A stretch of 64,000 bases of DNA from positions 6,820,001 to 6,884,000 of the forward strand of contig NC_081335.1 of assembly GCF_022539665.2 (NCBI RefSeq), written 5' to 3'. The notes below the pieces were generated by a model. The model was given only the letters and a program-made list of their open reading frames with translations, ran no database searches and had not been told where the DNA came from. Of this stretch, positions 46,137 through 56,839 are shown piece by piece (the first letter of the stretch is position 1; each line of letters begins with the position of its first letter). The position numbers and the translations under genes were made by a program. The DNA comes from Daphnia carinata (lineage: Eukaryota; Arthropoda; Branchiopoda; Diplostraca; Daphniidae).

Positions 46137-46310
46137 AATCTTGTAATCACTTAGTGTACTGCGCTTCACTTTAAATGCCTCCGCTGCATCTCGCAGTGTC
46201 ATTTGGCCACTTAATAGGGTAAACACAGCCCACTTCAGTGGCTCTTCGTCAGGTCAGACAGAGTCGGTTTTGCGAAAATAATTTCGCGTCTTCTCTGGAC
46301 AAAGTCAAAC
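46137..46310 (-). pseudogene. Tigger/pogo transposase, N-terminal helix-turn-helix fragment
   Basis: The minus-strand reading NYFRKTDSV (stop) PDEEPLKWAVFTLLSG then QMTLRDAAEAFKVKRSTLSD is the N-terminal psq-type helix-turn-helix of Tigger transposases. It stops exactly where the palindrome begins. The C-terminal piece is at 41400-41590. Confidence 0.65.
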
Positions 46311-47420
46311 ATTAAACTGAAGGAATGCCGATTGATCATGAATCCTTATTCAACATGTCGTGATTCATCATTGGAAGAAAACGGAGTCATTCACCGGTTA
46401 ACAAGCTTTTAACAAGCTGAAAAACTATTGAAGACATGGTTGACCGGTTTAACCCCACGAAATCGACCGGTCTAACCCCAATAGGGTTCCTATGCGTAAC
46501 TTAAAGAAGATGTGCACTCACAAAACAGAATCAGAATTCCTAGGCAGCGATAATTTTTTAGAAAAGACAAGCTATTTTTCAACGGAAACAAGGAATCTCT
46601 ATCGTGGTTTGTATCACCGCTATGCGAGGTGAAAATTTCCGTGCCGAAAATTAAAATGAATGCGATTTTGATAATTAGTTATATGTCAGTCAAGGTTTAT
46701 TAATTCATCTCAATTGTTTCCACAGTGATGCATTACATTGTTGCAAACATCAGGATTTTTTATGTGAATTCTTAAATAAAATTTAGTACTTTTTAAGTAG
46801 ATTGACTGGCATAACCCCTGACCGGCGTGGCCCAGGTATCGCCTATGTGAAAGGGAAAATTGGTATGATGCTTGGTATTGGCTCTTCATTTAGAGCCACT
46901 GCGATGCCTATTGGTTGCGGTGCCAGCACAGCACGTGAGACAATCCGCCGTTTTTCTGAAACCAAGGGCAATGTTTAAAGACCGTGGCGCTGAAGATACA
47001 GTGTCTTAGGTGAGCGTGACAACAAAATATATCGTGTTTCTTTCAAGAAAAAATCAAAGGAAGGCTGTCATCGAAGTAGCGCAAGATTTTAATTCAGGGA
47101 AGAAACGTTTAGTGTCGAAAACAACCATCCAAAAAGTTTTACAGAAGTTTGGGATGAACGGAACGGTTGCATGTAAAAAACCTTTGCTTCGCAAGGCTAA
47201 TAAAGCCAACCATTTGCATTTTGCTTAAGCACATTATTCGTGGACAAGGGTACAATGGGCTAAGATACTGAAAGCACGTAGAATATGTTTTACACCAATT
47301 TATTAAAATGACTATTAGGTATTTTTCACCGACGAAAGCAAATTCTGCTTTTTCGATAACAACAGTCGGATTTTTGTGCAACAGATGTTGGAAGAGCGAT
47401 GCAGCAAGCACTGAATTGTA

Positions 47421-48984
47421 CAACATGCTGCAGAAAAACGTGCCAGATAAGGCCCAAGATTTTTAATATATGTATATACATATATATCGATATTTTATTT
47501 TTGCTGTTTGCCGTTAAGTGGCTAATAAGGCTTACTTTGAAAGCTTTTCCGCAAGCCACACATCCGCGGGTTCCTACACGGCATAGGAGGCGGTTTTATC
47601 CGTATGTCAAAACGTAAAAAATAAAATTTTGTGTGAAATATATTTCTGAAAAAAATATTAGATAGCAATTTATTGTGCAGAAGTAAAGTTGTGGAATTTT
47701 TTATTTCAATTCCATTTAAATTTATGTTTCTCTATTGTTCAGGGATAAGAAGCATTAGAAAAATGGAAATGTAAAAATAACAAAACTAAACCTCTGTTTT
47801 GTTTTGCTTTGCAGTAAAGCAAAAAAAGAAATATCTATCGACGAGTAAACTTTTATGTTTCACCAAGAAGATAAGGTATGCCTAATACAAGGTTTTGTAA
47901 TCCAAGGGCATGTAGACGATTGCCTCCTTCGACAAATGCCCCCCCCCCGACTTTCCTACCGTTGCCCCCTTGACTCTTGCCCCCACAATTAATGCCCCCT
48001 CTAACTAATGCCCCCTGTTAACAATAGCAATTGACCCCTATTTGTCGTTTGTAACTTTTTTGTAAAAAAAAACCAACCCTTCAATAAAATATTATAGGCA
48101 ACTACCTTGCAATTGTGTTCATTGTTGTTGTTAACTGCTACTGGCGCATCTGGAGATGAATGCGAAAGTATGGTCTTTAGTTTGCTCATAAGAACCGCGT
48201 TGTCATAGAAAATATGTCAAGGAGCTTATCGCGCTTGCTTTTCTTGCCGTCGACTGAAATTTTGTAGAATTAATTTTAAATAAATATAATTTTAGTAAAA
48301 TTCAGAAGGATAATTTAAACGATGCATACTTTTTAGATTTTATAAAGAAAGGCGAAGATTCCAAAGCTTGAGATTACCTAGCCGAGTCTGAAGATATAAG
48401 AACAACCCGACGACAACGTGTTTTATCTGTTGAATGACTATGAACGGGGTATATTGTTATGTCAAAGAGGGGGCATTAGTTTTGGGGGACAAAAGTCAGG
48501 GGGACAACTGTAGCGAAGCCGGGGGGGCATTTGTTAAAGGGGGCCATCGTCGCTATCACCACTATAGTCATTTAACAAATACATTTAACAACTAATATAT
48601 TTTTGGCGCATAGATAAAACCGTTTGCTATGCGATGTAGAAATCTGCGGATGTGGGGTCGGCAGAAGGCATAACTGTCAAAGTAAGCCATAAAAGCCACC
48701 TAGCGCGAAAATAGCAAAAAAAAATCGATATCTCTACCCTATAAAACAAGAAGGAAAAAGGGAGGAGACCTTATCCGCCACATTGTGCATTTCCTCTGAT
48801 TGGCTAGCTACCTGAAAAAGGGTACAAAACCCACTTAGATTAGACGGAAAAAATAATGGCGTGGTTCGAATGGCAGATTAAAATTTTAAAAAGCACATTA
48901 GCGCCACCTATCAACCTGTACAGAGTTACTAGTATATATATAAACCCTTGGGCCTTACCTGGCAGATTTTTCTGCGACATACTG
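47421..48984. mobile_element. 1564-bp foldback element inserted in the Tc1 ORF
   Basis: TA flanks both ends. The left terminus CAACATGCTGCAGAAAAACG pairs with the right terminus (reverse complement CAGTATGTCGCAGAAAAATC), and both continue TGCCAG(A/G)TAAGGCCCAAG. Farther inward, CATCCGCGGGTTCCTACACG pairs with CATCCGCAGATTTCTACATC on the opposite strand. Removing the element joins the two Tc1 halves in order. The CAG/TA termini match a Tigger-type target preference (inference). Confidence 0.8.
47916..48550. mobile_element. Inner C/G-rich foldback element nested in the 1.56-kb foldback
   Basis: The left arm from ACGATTGCCTCCTTC contains repeated runs (ATGCCCCCC, TTGCCCCC, AATGCCCCCTC). The right arm is the diverged complement (GAGGGGGCATTAG, GGGGGACAAAAG, GGGGGGGCATTTGTTAAAGG) ending ATCGT. 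Arms are about 90-120 bases around a non-coding core. Confidence 0.75.
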
Positions 48985-49579
48985 TACCTACCGTCAAAGG
49001 CAGTGGTGGCTCTATTTTGGTTTAAGGCGGAATATGCACAAATGGCGTATCAATCTTAAAAAGAATTCAAAAAATTACGGGTGAAATGCCATGCCATAAT
49101 ATCATTACCCATCAGGCTATTCTAGCAGGGCTTTCCTTAATAGGAAAAGGTTTCATGTTGCAGGAAGACAACGACCCAAAACACGCCTCAAAACTATGCA
49201 GGGGGTATTTACAGTGGAAAAAATATAAAGATATGCAACTGCACGGCCGTTGTTACTTGAGGTCTCCGCTTTGTAACTACGAGATTTATGCGTAAATAAT
49301 GTTGGGATAAAATAGATTAAGTAATTATTAATTTTAGCTGAAACTATTTCCATCCAGGTATCCTGCGCCGTATGGTTTGGCCACCAGAAATCCCAGATTT
49401 TAATCCCATGGAACAGGTAAGGGAACAGCTAGATTCCATGATCTGAAAAATTCCCAGAACAGAAGTGGCTAGTTTTTTTTTCAGTGTGTTAAGCAATGCG
49501 TGGCATTCAATTGCAACTGAACTCTGTTCAAATACATATAAAGTATGCGGTGACAGGTGGTGATTGATGCCAAAGGATG

Positions 49580-49691
49580 TGTTTTAGCTCTGACTATTTT
49601 TATAAGTTTGCTGATATATGTGCTTCACTCAGTTAGCAATTAACATTGGGCAATGCCTACGAACACATAAAGGCACATAAAGTGTGTAGGC
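49580..49691 (-). repeat. BEL/Pao LTR segment, left (3' LTR) copy
   Basis: Begins TGTTTTAGCTCTGAC and matches 55694-55803 nearly base for base through GTGTGTAGGC, after which the two diverge. Direct orientation on both sides of the internal region identifies LTRs. The remainder of this LTR probably continues towards 49990. Confidence 0.75.
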
Positions 49692-50031
49692 TTACAAGAA
49701 GTGTGATATAATATTTGTTACCAGCGTGTGATGGAAATAGGAATAAATCACATTATCCACACCAGCAATTACCACCAAGGATAACAACACTGATAGGCAA
49801 AAATAAGAAATCAAGCAATTGTTATGTAAAGAGTAGAAGAACATTACCTGAGACTTATGAACTAGCACGATTAAGGACAGTACACGTATTATATCACCAG
49901 CGACAGTAATGGACACTCTCGTCACCTTCTGTCAAAACTGCCTACTGCTCTAGGCTAGGCGGCTGAGTTGCCAAATCAAGGGAAATGCACAACAAAAGAA
50001 AATAACAACAACAACAAAAAAAGAAATTAAA

Positions 50032-51157
50032 TTAAGTCGCCTTCGCCGATTCATTCTCCCCCGAGACTGGTAAATCTTTGACAGTCGAGTTTGCTTCAAG
50101 AAGGCATAACTGGTGAATCCCGCGGCGAAAAATACCGTTGTCCATCTGGATGTCCACAGCCCGGACGAGTCCGTCCGCTCCAGGGTAGGTTTTAACTATA
50201 CGACCAGTTGCCAACTGGGCTCGCTTGAGCTGCTTATCAATCTCCATAACGAAATCCCCAACTTGGAAATTCCGCTGGCGAGTCTGCCACTTCTTTCGAC
50301 TAGCCAGAGATTGAAGATAGCTCCCTTTCCAGTGGTCCCAAAAGAGGTTGATCATCCTCTGGACATAACGGTAGTTTTCTCTTGGTAGAGCATCTCGAAA
50401 TTCTCCTGCTGGAAGATCCGCTGCGGGTGGCCGGTTGAGAAAATCATTGGATGTCAGAGGACGAAGGTCATCAGGATCCGAACTAGCATACGTCAGGGGT
50501 CGCGAGTTCAGTAGGCCAGCCACTTCAAACAGCAAGGTTCTTAGGGTGTCTTCTGTCGGGTGCCGGAGAACACTTCGTTCTACCTCCAAAGCAGCATACA
50601 GAGCCTTTTTAACAGAGCGGACAAGCGTCTCATGAGCGCCACCGAAATGTGGCGTACAGGCAGGTTGAAAATGCCACTCTATTCCTTCTTTTTTCATAAA
50701 GTGATGGGCTTCACCTGCTGCGTGCATGGCATCTACCGCCTCCCTCAGCAAGCGCTCGGCACCAACAAAATTAGTCCCGTTATCAGAGTGTAGGCTGCGT
50801 GGTTTACCATACAGCCCGATGAAGCGGCGTAGTATAAGCAGAAAGTCGCTAGATGACAATGAAGCTGCGAGATCCACATAGACGGCACGGGTTACTAGAC
50901 AAGTAAATAAAGTGCCCCATCTTTTGGCCACACGATTCCGGGCATAGCTTATTTCAAGCGGTCCGGTTCAAGTAGTCACACGCCGTCCGGGTGAAGGGAG
51001 GGGCTCCGATCTCTAGGCGGGAAACAGGTAACTCGCCCATTAGTTGCGAGGCCGGTCGCGCGTTGTATCTTCTACACCGTAAACACTCTCGCCTCACTTT
51101 CTTAACTGCTTCACGGCCTTCCGTTATCCAAAAGTGTTGACGGACCTGGGTTAGCAA
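50032..51157 (-). pseudogene. BEL/Pao integrase region
   Basis: The minus-strand segment 50954-51157 carries the integrase zinc-binding part (HFWITEGREAVKKVRRECL, CRRYNARPA). The segment 50032-50931, open for 299 codons, carries the core: FTCLVTRAVYVDLAASLSS, SDNGTNF (second catalytic Asp) and HFGGAHETLV (Glu), then NSRPLTYASSDPDDL and the C-terminal domain with FQVGDFVMEIDKQ. The first catalytic Asp should be the D of ACDYL near 50960. A frame change at about 50940 separates the two parts. Confidence 0.85.
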
Positions 51158-51290
51158 GAAGTCCGTGCCAACATGTTTGAAATACTCATGGAAAGCAACT
51201 ATGAGTTTCTTGGTAAAAATATTTTTTGTTTATATATTTTTGTTTCCCGGGCAGTAGTATGGGATGCTCATTGTCGTAGGGCAAGTTGAC

Positions 51291-53530
51291 TTAATTAATT
51301 CGCCCGCCCAGCCGCAAAAGACCATCTTTATCAAGGACTGGGGTAAGAGTGCGAAGACTTGAAGTTGACCTGACATCCTGCCCGTTTTTAATTAAACTCA
51401 ACTCGTCGGCATAAACTTCCCTTTGGCACTGTTGAATTAGTTCCAAATATTTACTTTCCAAGCTTAACAGTGCTGGTATGTCTTCGGGAGAGAGCTGGAA
51501 CGTTTCCCAGTCAAAGGCAGGGTGCGTAGTCGTCGTATGTACTCTTGACGGGCGAAGCTCTTCGGTAACGGCCATCCAGGGCAGGTCTTTGGGCCAGCAT
51601 CTTTCTGTCTGATAGAGAAATTCGGGCCCGTCCAGCCAACTGATGGGAATAGCTTCGCTTTCCACTGCGACCGGGTGGCTGCATCTGCTGGATTGATTTT
51701 ACCGGGCTCGAATCTCCATTCTTCGGGTTCAGTAAGAGTCTGAATTTCTCCCACTCGGTGGCTGACGAAAATTTGATAGAAGGAAGCGGTTGCACGTACC
51801 CAGTTTCTGACGGTACTACTATCAGTCCAAAAGTAACGCCCGTGGACATGGTACGTTAACGCCCTTTTGACAAACTGGGCTAAGCGAGCCCCAAGAAGAG
51901 CTGCATTCAGCTCCAGCTTAGGAATAGACAGAGTCTTTGTTGGCGCGAGCTTATTACCCGCCTTCACTTGGCCAACAACGATGCTCCCATCTTCATACAC
52001 ATTTCTTATATAACTAACAGCAGCATACGCCTCTTCCGAGGCGTCACAGAAAGTATGAAGCTCCACTCGAACGATGCAATCCTCATTTGGGAACAGACAA
52101 CGCGGAAACTCGACGTCTTGCAGCTGATACAACGTAGAGAACCATTGCTGCCACCAATGACGTTCTTCTCCTGTCACTTCGACATTCCACTCGAGACCTT
52201 TTACACCAAGCTCACGTAACCTGATTTTGCCTTTCACTGTAATCGGTGCGGCTGCACCCTTGTGGATCAAAAATGCTGGCCACTTTACTGATCAGACCAA
52301 CACGCGTGTACACAACACTATTAAGTCCACTGATTTTAAAACTGAGGGTGTCTCGGCTAGGTCTTCAAATGACACCTAAAACCATTTCAGTGTCCGCGTC
52401 GCCAAAACTATGCGGCTTGTCCTCAACATCGGGGCTGGTATCGGCTGCTTGCACAATAGCACGAAATTGCGGGGAGTTGGAGGTCCACCGCTGTAGATGG
52501 AAATCACCGTCGGCGAGTACGTTCTTGACCGCCAATGCGATCCAGGCTCCAGTTTCAACGTCTTTCGATGATCCTAAATAATCGTCAGCGTAAAGATTAT
52601 TTCGTACAGCTGCTGCGGCCTCTTTCATTGCAGGCCCTGCGTCGTCAGCTGCCCGCCACGTAGTGCGAATGGCTATGAACGGGGAACAATTAACACCGAA
52701 AGTAAGTCTCGTCATTTCACAGACGCTATCGGTGCCATCTTCCTCTGGCCAAATAAACCGGTGAAAACGTCTATCTTCTGGTTGGAGGCGTATACGGCTG
52801 AACATTGCTTTAATGTCTGCCGTCCAAGCAATTCTTCCTTCACGGAACTTGATGATAACAGCTGGTAGCGGATTCTGTAAAGCTGGTCCACTGCAAATGC
52901 TGTCATTAAGACAACGCCCACGGAATTTTGCCGCTGCGTCGAATACCACGCGAATCTTTGCGTCTGGGGATTTTCGGACACCAAAATGTCCAAGGTAGTA
53001 CGCCGGCCCATCCGTCGTTTGCTCCTCAACAGTTATACGCCTTGCATAACCCTCGTCGAAATTAATTTGCATAGCTGCACGATAGTCTTGCTCGAACTCT
53101 GGTTCCCGCTGGAAACGGTTGCGGAGGCTTCGGTTCCGATTCTCTGCTAAAACTCGGTTATCCGGTAATGATGGTTCTCCTTCTCTCCATAAAATAGGCA
53201 CCTGGTATCCTACGGCCAGCTTCTTAGTCTGAGAGTTCAGCATGTTAAGGGTTCTGAGATTTTCTGGTGACATGCAGTCCGCCTGATGCTCTGTTCCATA
53301 ACTTTCCGTGTCACAAAATCCACGCATAGCCGCTACCAACTCAGACCCGACATCATGAGCGGTAGTAGAGGTAAAAGTAAATTCACTTTGGCTCCTAACC
53401 GTGAGTCTTTACCGACGATACCACGAACAACCCATCCGAGTCGAGTTTTTGATGCAATTGGCTCGTAATCTTTCCCACCTCTTGACTCGATCACAGCCAT
53501 AAGATGAGGGTGGTCTAGGCCTAGCAACAC
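51291..53530 (-). pseudogene. BEL/Pao reverse transcriptase-RNase H region
   Basis: The minus-strand RT at 52365-53339 is open for over 300 codons and shows KIRVVFDAAAKFRGRCLND, WTADIKAMFSRIRLQPED, LTFGVNCSPF and the catalytic LYADDYL. A stop at 52365 interrupts the link to the segment 51464-52270, which holds FCDASEEAYAAVSYI, KLELNAALLGARLAQFV and FWTDSSTVRNW of RNase H. A frame change near 51660 leads into 51291-51665. The piece at 53333-53530 (VLLGLDHPHLMAVIESRGG) joins protease to RT. It is an old but easily readable copy. Confidence 0.85.
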
Positions 53531-53578
53531 GTCAACCTGACCTCCACTGCAGCGAAGTGGTAGGTCAGCCAGATGGTT

Positions 53579-54976
53579 TCATTGCTTACGCAAAGTGTTC
53601 CAGTCAAACAGTGGAACAGGCTTCGTTACTACTGGAATAGATGAACCATGGATCATGATTCTTTCACCAGAGCTGATTTGTAGTAACAGTCGCACACGTT
53701 TGGAGCTAATCTGAGAGTGTTTGCCACCAATCCCATCGATTTCAAGAGTTTGTTTCACACCGTCAAGACCTAGTTGTTTAACCAAGCCTTGCCGAATCAA
53801 CGTGGAGTCGCTTCCTTCGTCAAACATGATGTTAATGGGAATATGATGACCATCAGCGTTAACAGCATCCACTCGGATAATCCCCAGGGCCACCGTATGC
53901 GGAACAGATAGTAGGGTATTTGAGCAAGAATTGGTGCCAGCACGAGAGGTCGCATGCAATAAAGGATGGTAAAATAACTTGCAATCGGAAAAGGTGCAGC
54001 TTTTCTTGAATCTACAATCTCTCGAGGAATGCTTAGCTCCGAAGCACATAAAGCACAGCCGATGTCTAATGCAAAATGTCACTCGTTCCCCAACAGCCAA
54101 GTCCTTAAACTCCGAACAAGCTTCAAGCGGATGCTCCCCCTCGCATTTAAAACAAAAGCGAATGCTCTTTTCCTTTGGCTTGGATTTGGCGGTATCAGCA
54201 CAAGTCGAACCATGGTGAGCACGGCCGTGCTGTCGCGGTTTTATCTGGACACCAAATCCAATATTTTTCATCCTAGGGCTAGAACTGGCAAATTGGTCTG
54301 AAGCGATGGAATAGGTATTCTGGTATGCAGCCGCTCTCGCACAGAGCCATGTACCAAATTCATTTAACGTACGGAGATCCACTCCTGGTGCTAGGCCCTC
54401 TGCCCGTCCGTTATTCCATGCTAAACGGTCGTTTAACGTGAGCCGTTGTGAGAGCCTCTCTATTAGGTCAGACTGGTCAGTCTCCCCAATCCTGCTGAGA
54501 TCGAAGAGGTGGGTGCGTGCGCGTTCTGCAAAGTGTTTGAAGGCTCTTGGGTCACCCTTCGGCGTGTCAAGTCTCTCCAAGGCTTGTCGGTGGGCCGCGT
54601 GCAAAACGTCCCTCCGCCCGAAGTTTTCTTTCAAACGAAAAAGTGCCTCTTTGTAGGCCTCTTCTCCACCACCAAGTCCATACACGACATCGGCAGCATC
54701 CTTCTGTAGTTGTCGTTTAAGAATAGCCAATTTTTCGGCAGGTGACCTTGACGACTGGTGAACTAGGGCGTGGAAGAGGTCTATCCACCAAAACCAATCC
54801 AGCGCCTTGCCAGAATACACCTCTAGTTCGATCTTCACAGAAGAACGGCTCTCTGAATCGTTGCGCGTTGTCGGTTGTTCTCTTCCTGCCCGATAAGCAT
54901 CTATCCAAGCATCCGGTGCTGCTTCAGCTTCTGTAGTAGGGGCTACAAGCCTAGTTGGTCTGCGATAAGGATCCAA
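53579..54976 (-). pseudogene. BEL/Pao Gag and protease region
   Basis: This 465-codon minus-strand frame begins after a Gag N-terminal part, with the Pao-type Gag segment (VYSGKALDWFWWIDLFHALV), two zinc knuckles (CFKCEGEHPLEAC and CFMCFGAKHSSRDC), and an aspartic-protease-like segment INIMFDEGSDSTLIRQGL, where D-E-G replaces the usual D-T/S-G. It stops at 53579 with TGA, after which the same frame continues into the next block, so the stop is a single in-frame lesion. Confidence 0.8.
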
Positions 54977-55005
54977 CCATTGACTAACGTTGCGATGTCT
55001 TGAAA

Positions 55006-55620
55006 ATTCATTTTCGGATTCTGGAAAGTCGGACCGGATACCCCGTTGGACATGCCTGGTTGGTTCAGGGGTGGTCGTAGCAGCACCTGCTGTCTCGCTG
55101 CTTACGTCGGCCGAGCGTCTCTGATGAATGCTTGACTGCGAAAGTTGGTCTATTCTCGGGGTTGGGTTTCCAAGACGAGCTGCTGCAGTCCAATTGGAAG
55201 TTGAGATTGACTTACAACCGACGGGGCATCCTCGGCTCGAGCGGCGATGTACTGCTCAACAAGCTCTACGCTTGTATTCACTTGTGTTACATAAAACAGA
55301 TGCCTCCGCTGTTGCTCGTCAAACTCCTTCTGCTCCGTCAGCTCTTCTGCCAGCTGGTCGTTGAGTTGCTCGGCTACTGCCAAAAGTCTCTTAGCCTCCC
55401 CTAGTGCAGCCATGACCTCTCTTCTTGAGCTTCTCTCGGCTATGCGTTCATCGATTATCGTACAAGTTATGGTAATCTGACGCCTTGTTGTCTTCTGCTT
55501 TCTTTTCCATGTTTCCACGTCACCTGGAATTACTGTTAACACGGTCTTAGTGGTCGTGCTCGAAGAACTGGGTTGTCCTGTCGGATTCAGATGTTGAGAG
55601 GCGCTGTTAATTGATTCTGC
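55006..55620 (-). pseudogene. BEL/Pao Gag N-terminal part
   Basis: The likely start is ATG at 55620 (MAESINSASQHLNPTG), about 60 bases downstream of the primer-binding site. A helical, charged segment follows (EQLNDQLAEELTEQKEF). The frame ends at 55150 after LETQPRE, and the downstream Gag is in another frame, so a frameshift lies near 55150. Confidence 0.6.
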
Positions 55621-55675
55621 CATGTCGAGTTGATTTCGTACAATCCAAGATTTCAAGCAAACTTGAAATAGCAGC

Positions 55676-55693
55676 TCCGGTTCGAAGGACCAA
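55676..55693 (-). other. Primer-binding site of the BEL/Pao element
   Basis: On the minus strand the LTR ends ...GCTAAAACA and is followed at once by TTGGTCCTTCGAACCGG. TGG plus the complement of a T-arm-like CCGGTTCGAAGGACCA is the classic tRNA primer-binding layout. Which tRNA it is cannot be told by eye. Confidence 0.8.
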
Positions 55694-55803
55694 TGTTTTA
55701 GCTCTGACTATTTTTATAAGTTTGCTGATATATGTGCTTCCCTTAGTTAGCAATTAACATTGGGCAATGCCTACAAACACATAAAGGCACATAAAGTGTG
55801 TAG
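55694..55803 (-). repeat. BEL/Pao LTR segment, right (5' LTR) copy, truncated
   Basis: Matches 49580-49691 with few differences and stops after GTGTGTAGGC. The following DNA is not LTR-like, so the outer part of the 5' LTR has been lost or replaced. Confidence 0.75.
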
Positions 55804-56404
55804 GCGTTATGTAACGTATGTAAAACATGGATAAACCTGCTTAATCTACAGTAATTTTGTTCATAATAAAAACAATGAAATAATGTTATTGTAATGTTTC
55901 GTAGCCACCCAAACTGATTAATGACAGCCTCCATGGATATGATGAAGTGTATGCTCGTGCTGGATATACCCTGAACGGAGTTGGGCATAGCTCCCTGAAA
56001 TTTCTGCTCCGTGCTTTAAAGTAAGCGTTTTTCCGCTGTAGCTCGAAAAAAGAGGTGAACATGCTCTCGCTCAATTTTCGCTCTCGCTCTCTGAATAGAA
56101 AACAAATTCCAACTGAAAAACATGTATTAGTTTTTTGCTACTCTAACGATGATATGGTTGCGGCTGCTCGGCTTGAATTTGTTTTTGGTGCCTGTATTTT
56201 TTGCTAAGAAGCTATGCTATTGAAGTAATGAACAACGACATTTGATGACAAGTGGGCCTATTAATTCATCAACAAGCTCTTGAAAACCGCCCTTTTCTAT
56301 TTCGCTAACTAGTAACAGATCCACTATTACATGATTCTGAATAACAATAAAGAAATCACATTAATTGTTGAATTTTCCTACCAAACATTTGCCAGTTCAA
56401 TGAG
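55804..56404. other. Intergenic, nothing recognised
   Basis: No supported exon or repeat. Confidence 0.3.
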
Positions 56405-56832
56405 TAGGGGAGACCGGACTCATCTTGGACACTATCAAGTTTTACAGTGCCACGGAAAATATAAATTATCATAACAAAAATATAATAATTACATACTTTG
56501 TTCGAAATAGGTTTTTATACATAGTGTAAAAGTTTTATTCTCTTGTCTGTATTAGTTGAGTAGCCTAATGACGATTCAGTGTCATTAGGCATCCGTATGC
56601 TAAACGCGGTGTTCGGTTATTTGGTGACTAGCATGCTAGTCAACAAATTTTATACATAGAAAATTTTAAAAAATTGCTTGATAGCGGATTATTTAATTAA
56701 CACTAGGAAAAATTTTTATATTTTGGTCATTATTTTTACTATTCTTTTTTTTCCATTTGAGCTAGACACCTACCGCCTTAAGGCACCATGTAAAATAGCC
56801 CCAAAAACCCTTAGTGTTCGGACACTAAGGGA
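56405..56832. repeat. Possible MITE ending in a 10-bp perfect hairpin
   Basis: TAGGGGAGACCGGACTC at 56405 resembles common TA-target MITE termini, and the stretch ends with CCCTTAGTGTTCGGACACTA (then AGGG), a perfect 10-bp stem with a TCGG loop at 56809-56832. The two ends do not pair well with each other, so the element call is tentative. The copy-2 gene-like unit begins right after it. Confidence 0.35.
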
Positions 56833-56839
56833 GGGGTAT

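Larger units (their letters stand above)
46835..49578 (+). pseudogene. Tc1-like transposase, split by a foldback insertion
   Basis: The plus-strand N-terminal half at 46850-47420 shows RGKIGMML and TARETIRRFSETKGNV (first helix-turn-helix), GTVACKKPLLRKANKANHL, and the first catalytic motif FFTDESKFCFF, ending at ...ELYN-type sequence at the insertion. The C-terminal half at 48987-49578 shows PTVKGSGGSILV, HNIITHQAILAGLSLIGKGF and QEDNDPKHASKL (second catalytic Asp), then VWPPEIPDFNPMEQVREQL (third acidic residue) and VIDAKGC. Both halves carry stops. The BEL/Pao LTR starts directly after VIDAKG, where Tc1 proteins normally end a few residues later. Confidence 0.75.

Noticed and set aside
45878-46226. 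Repetitive KGP(D/H)EKGP peptide on the minus strand that looks collagen-like
   Set aside because: It is the translation of the GGCCCA palindromic repeat joined to the Tigger N-terminal fragment, not a protein.
47461-47500. TATATACATATATATC stretch as a promoter
   Set aside because: It lies just inside the foldback terminus and is matched by similar AT repeats at the other end; simple element sequence.
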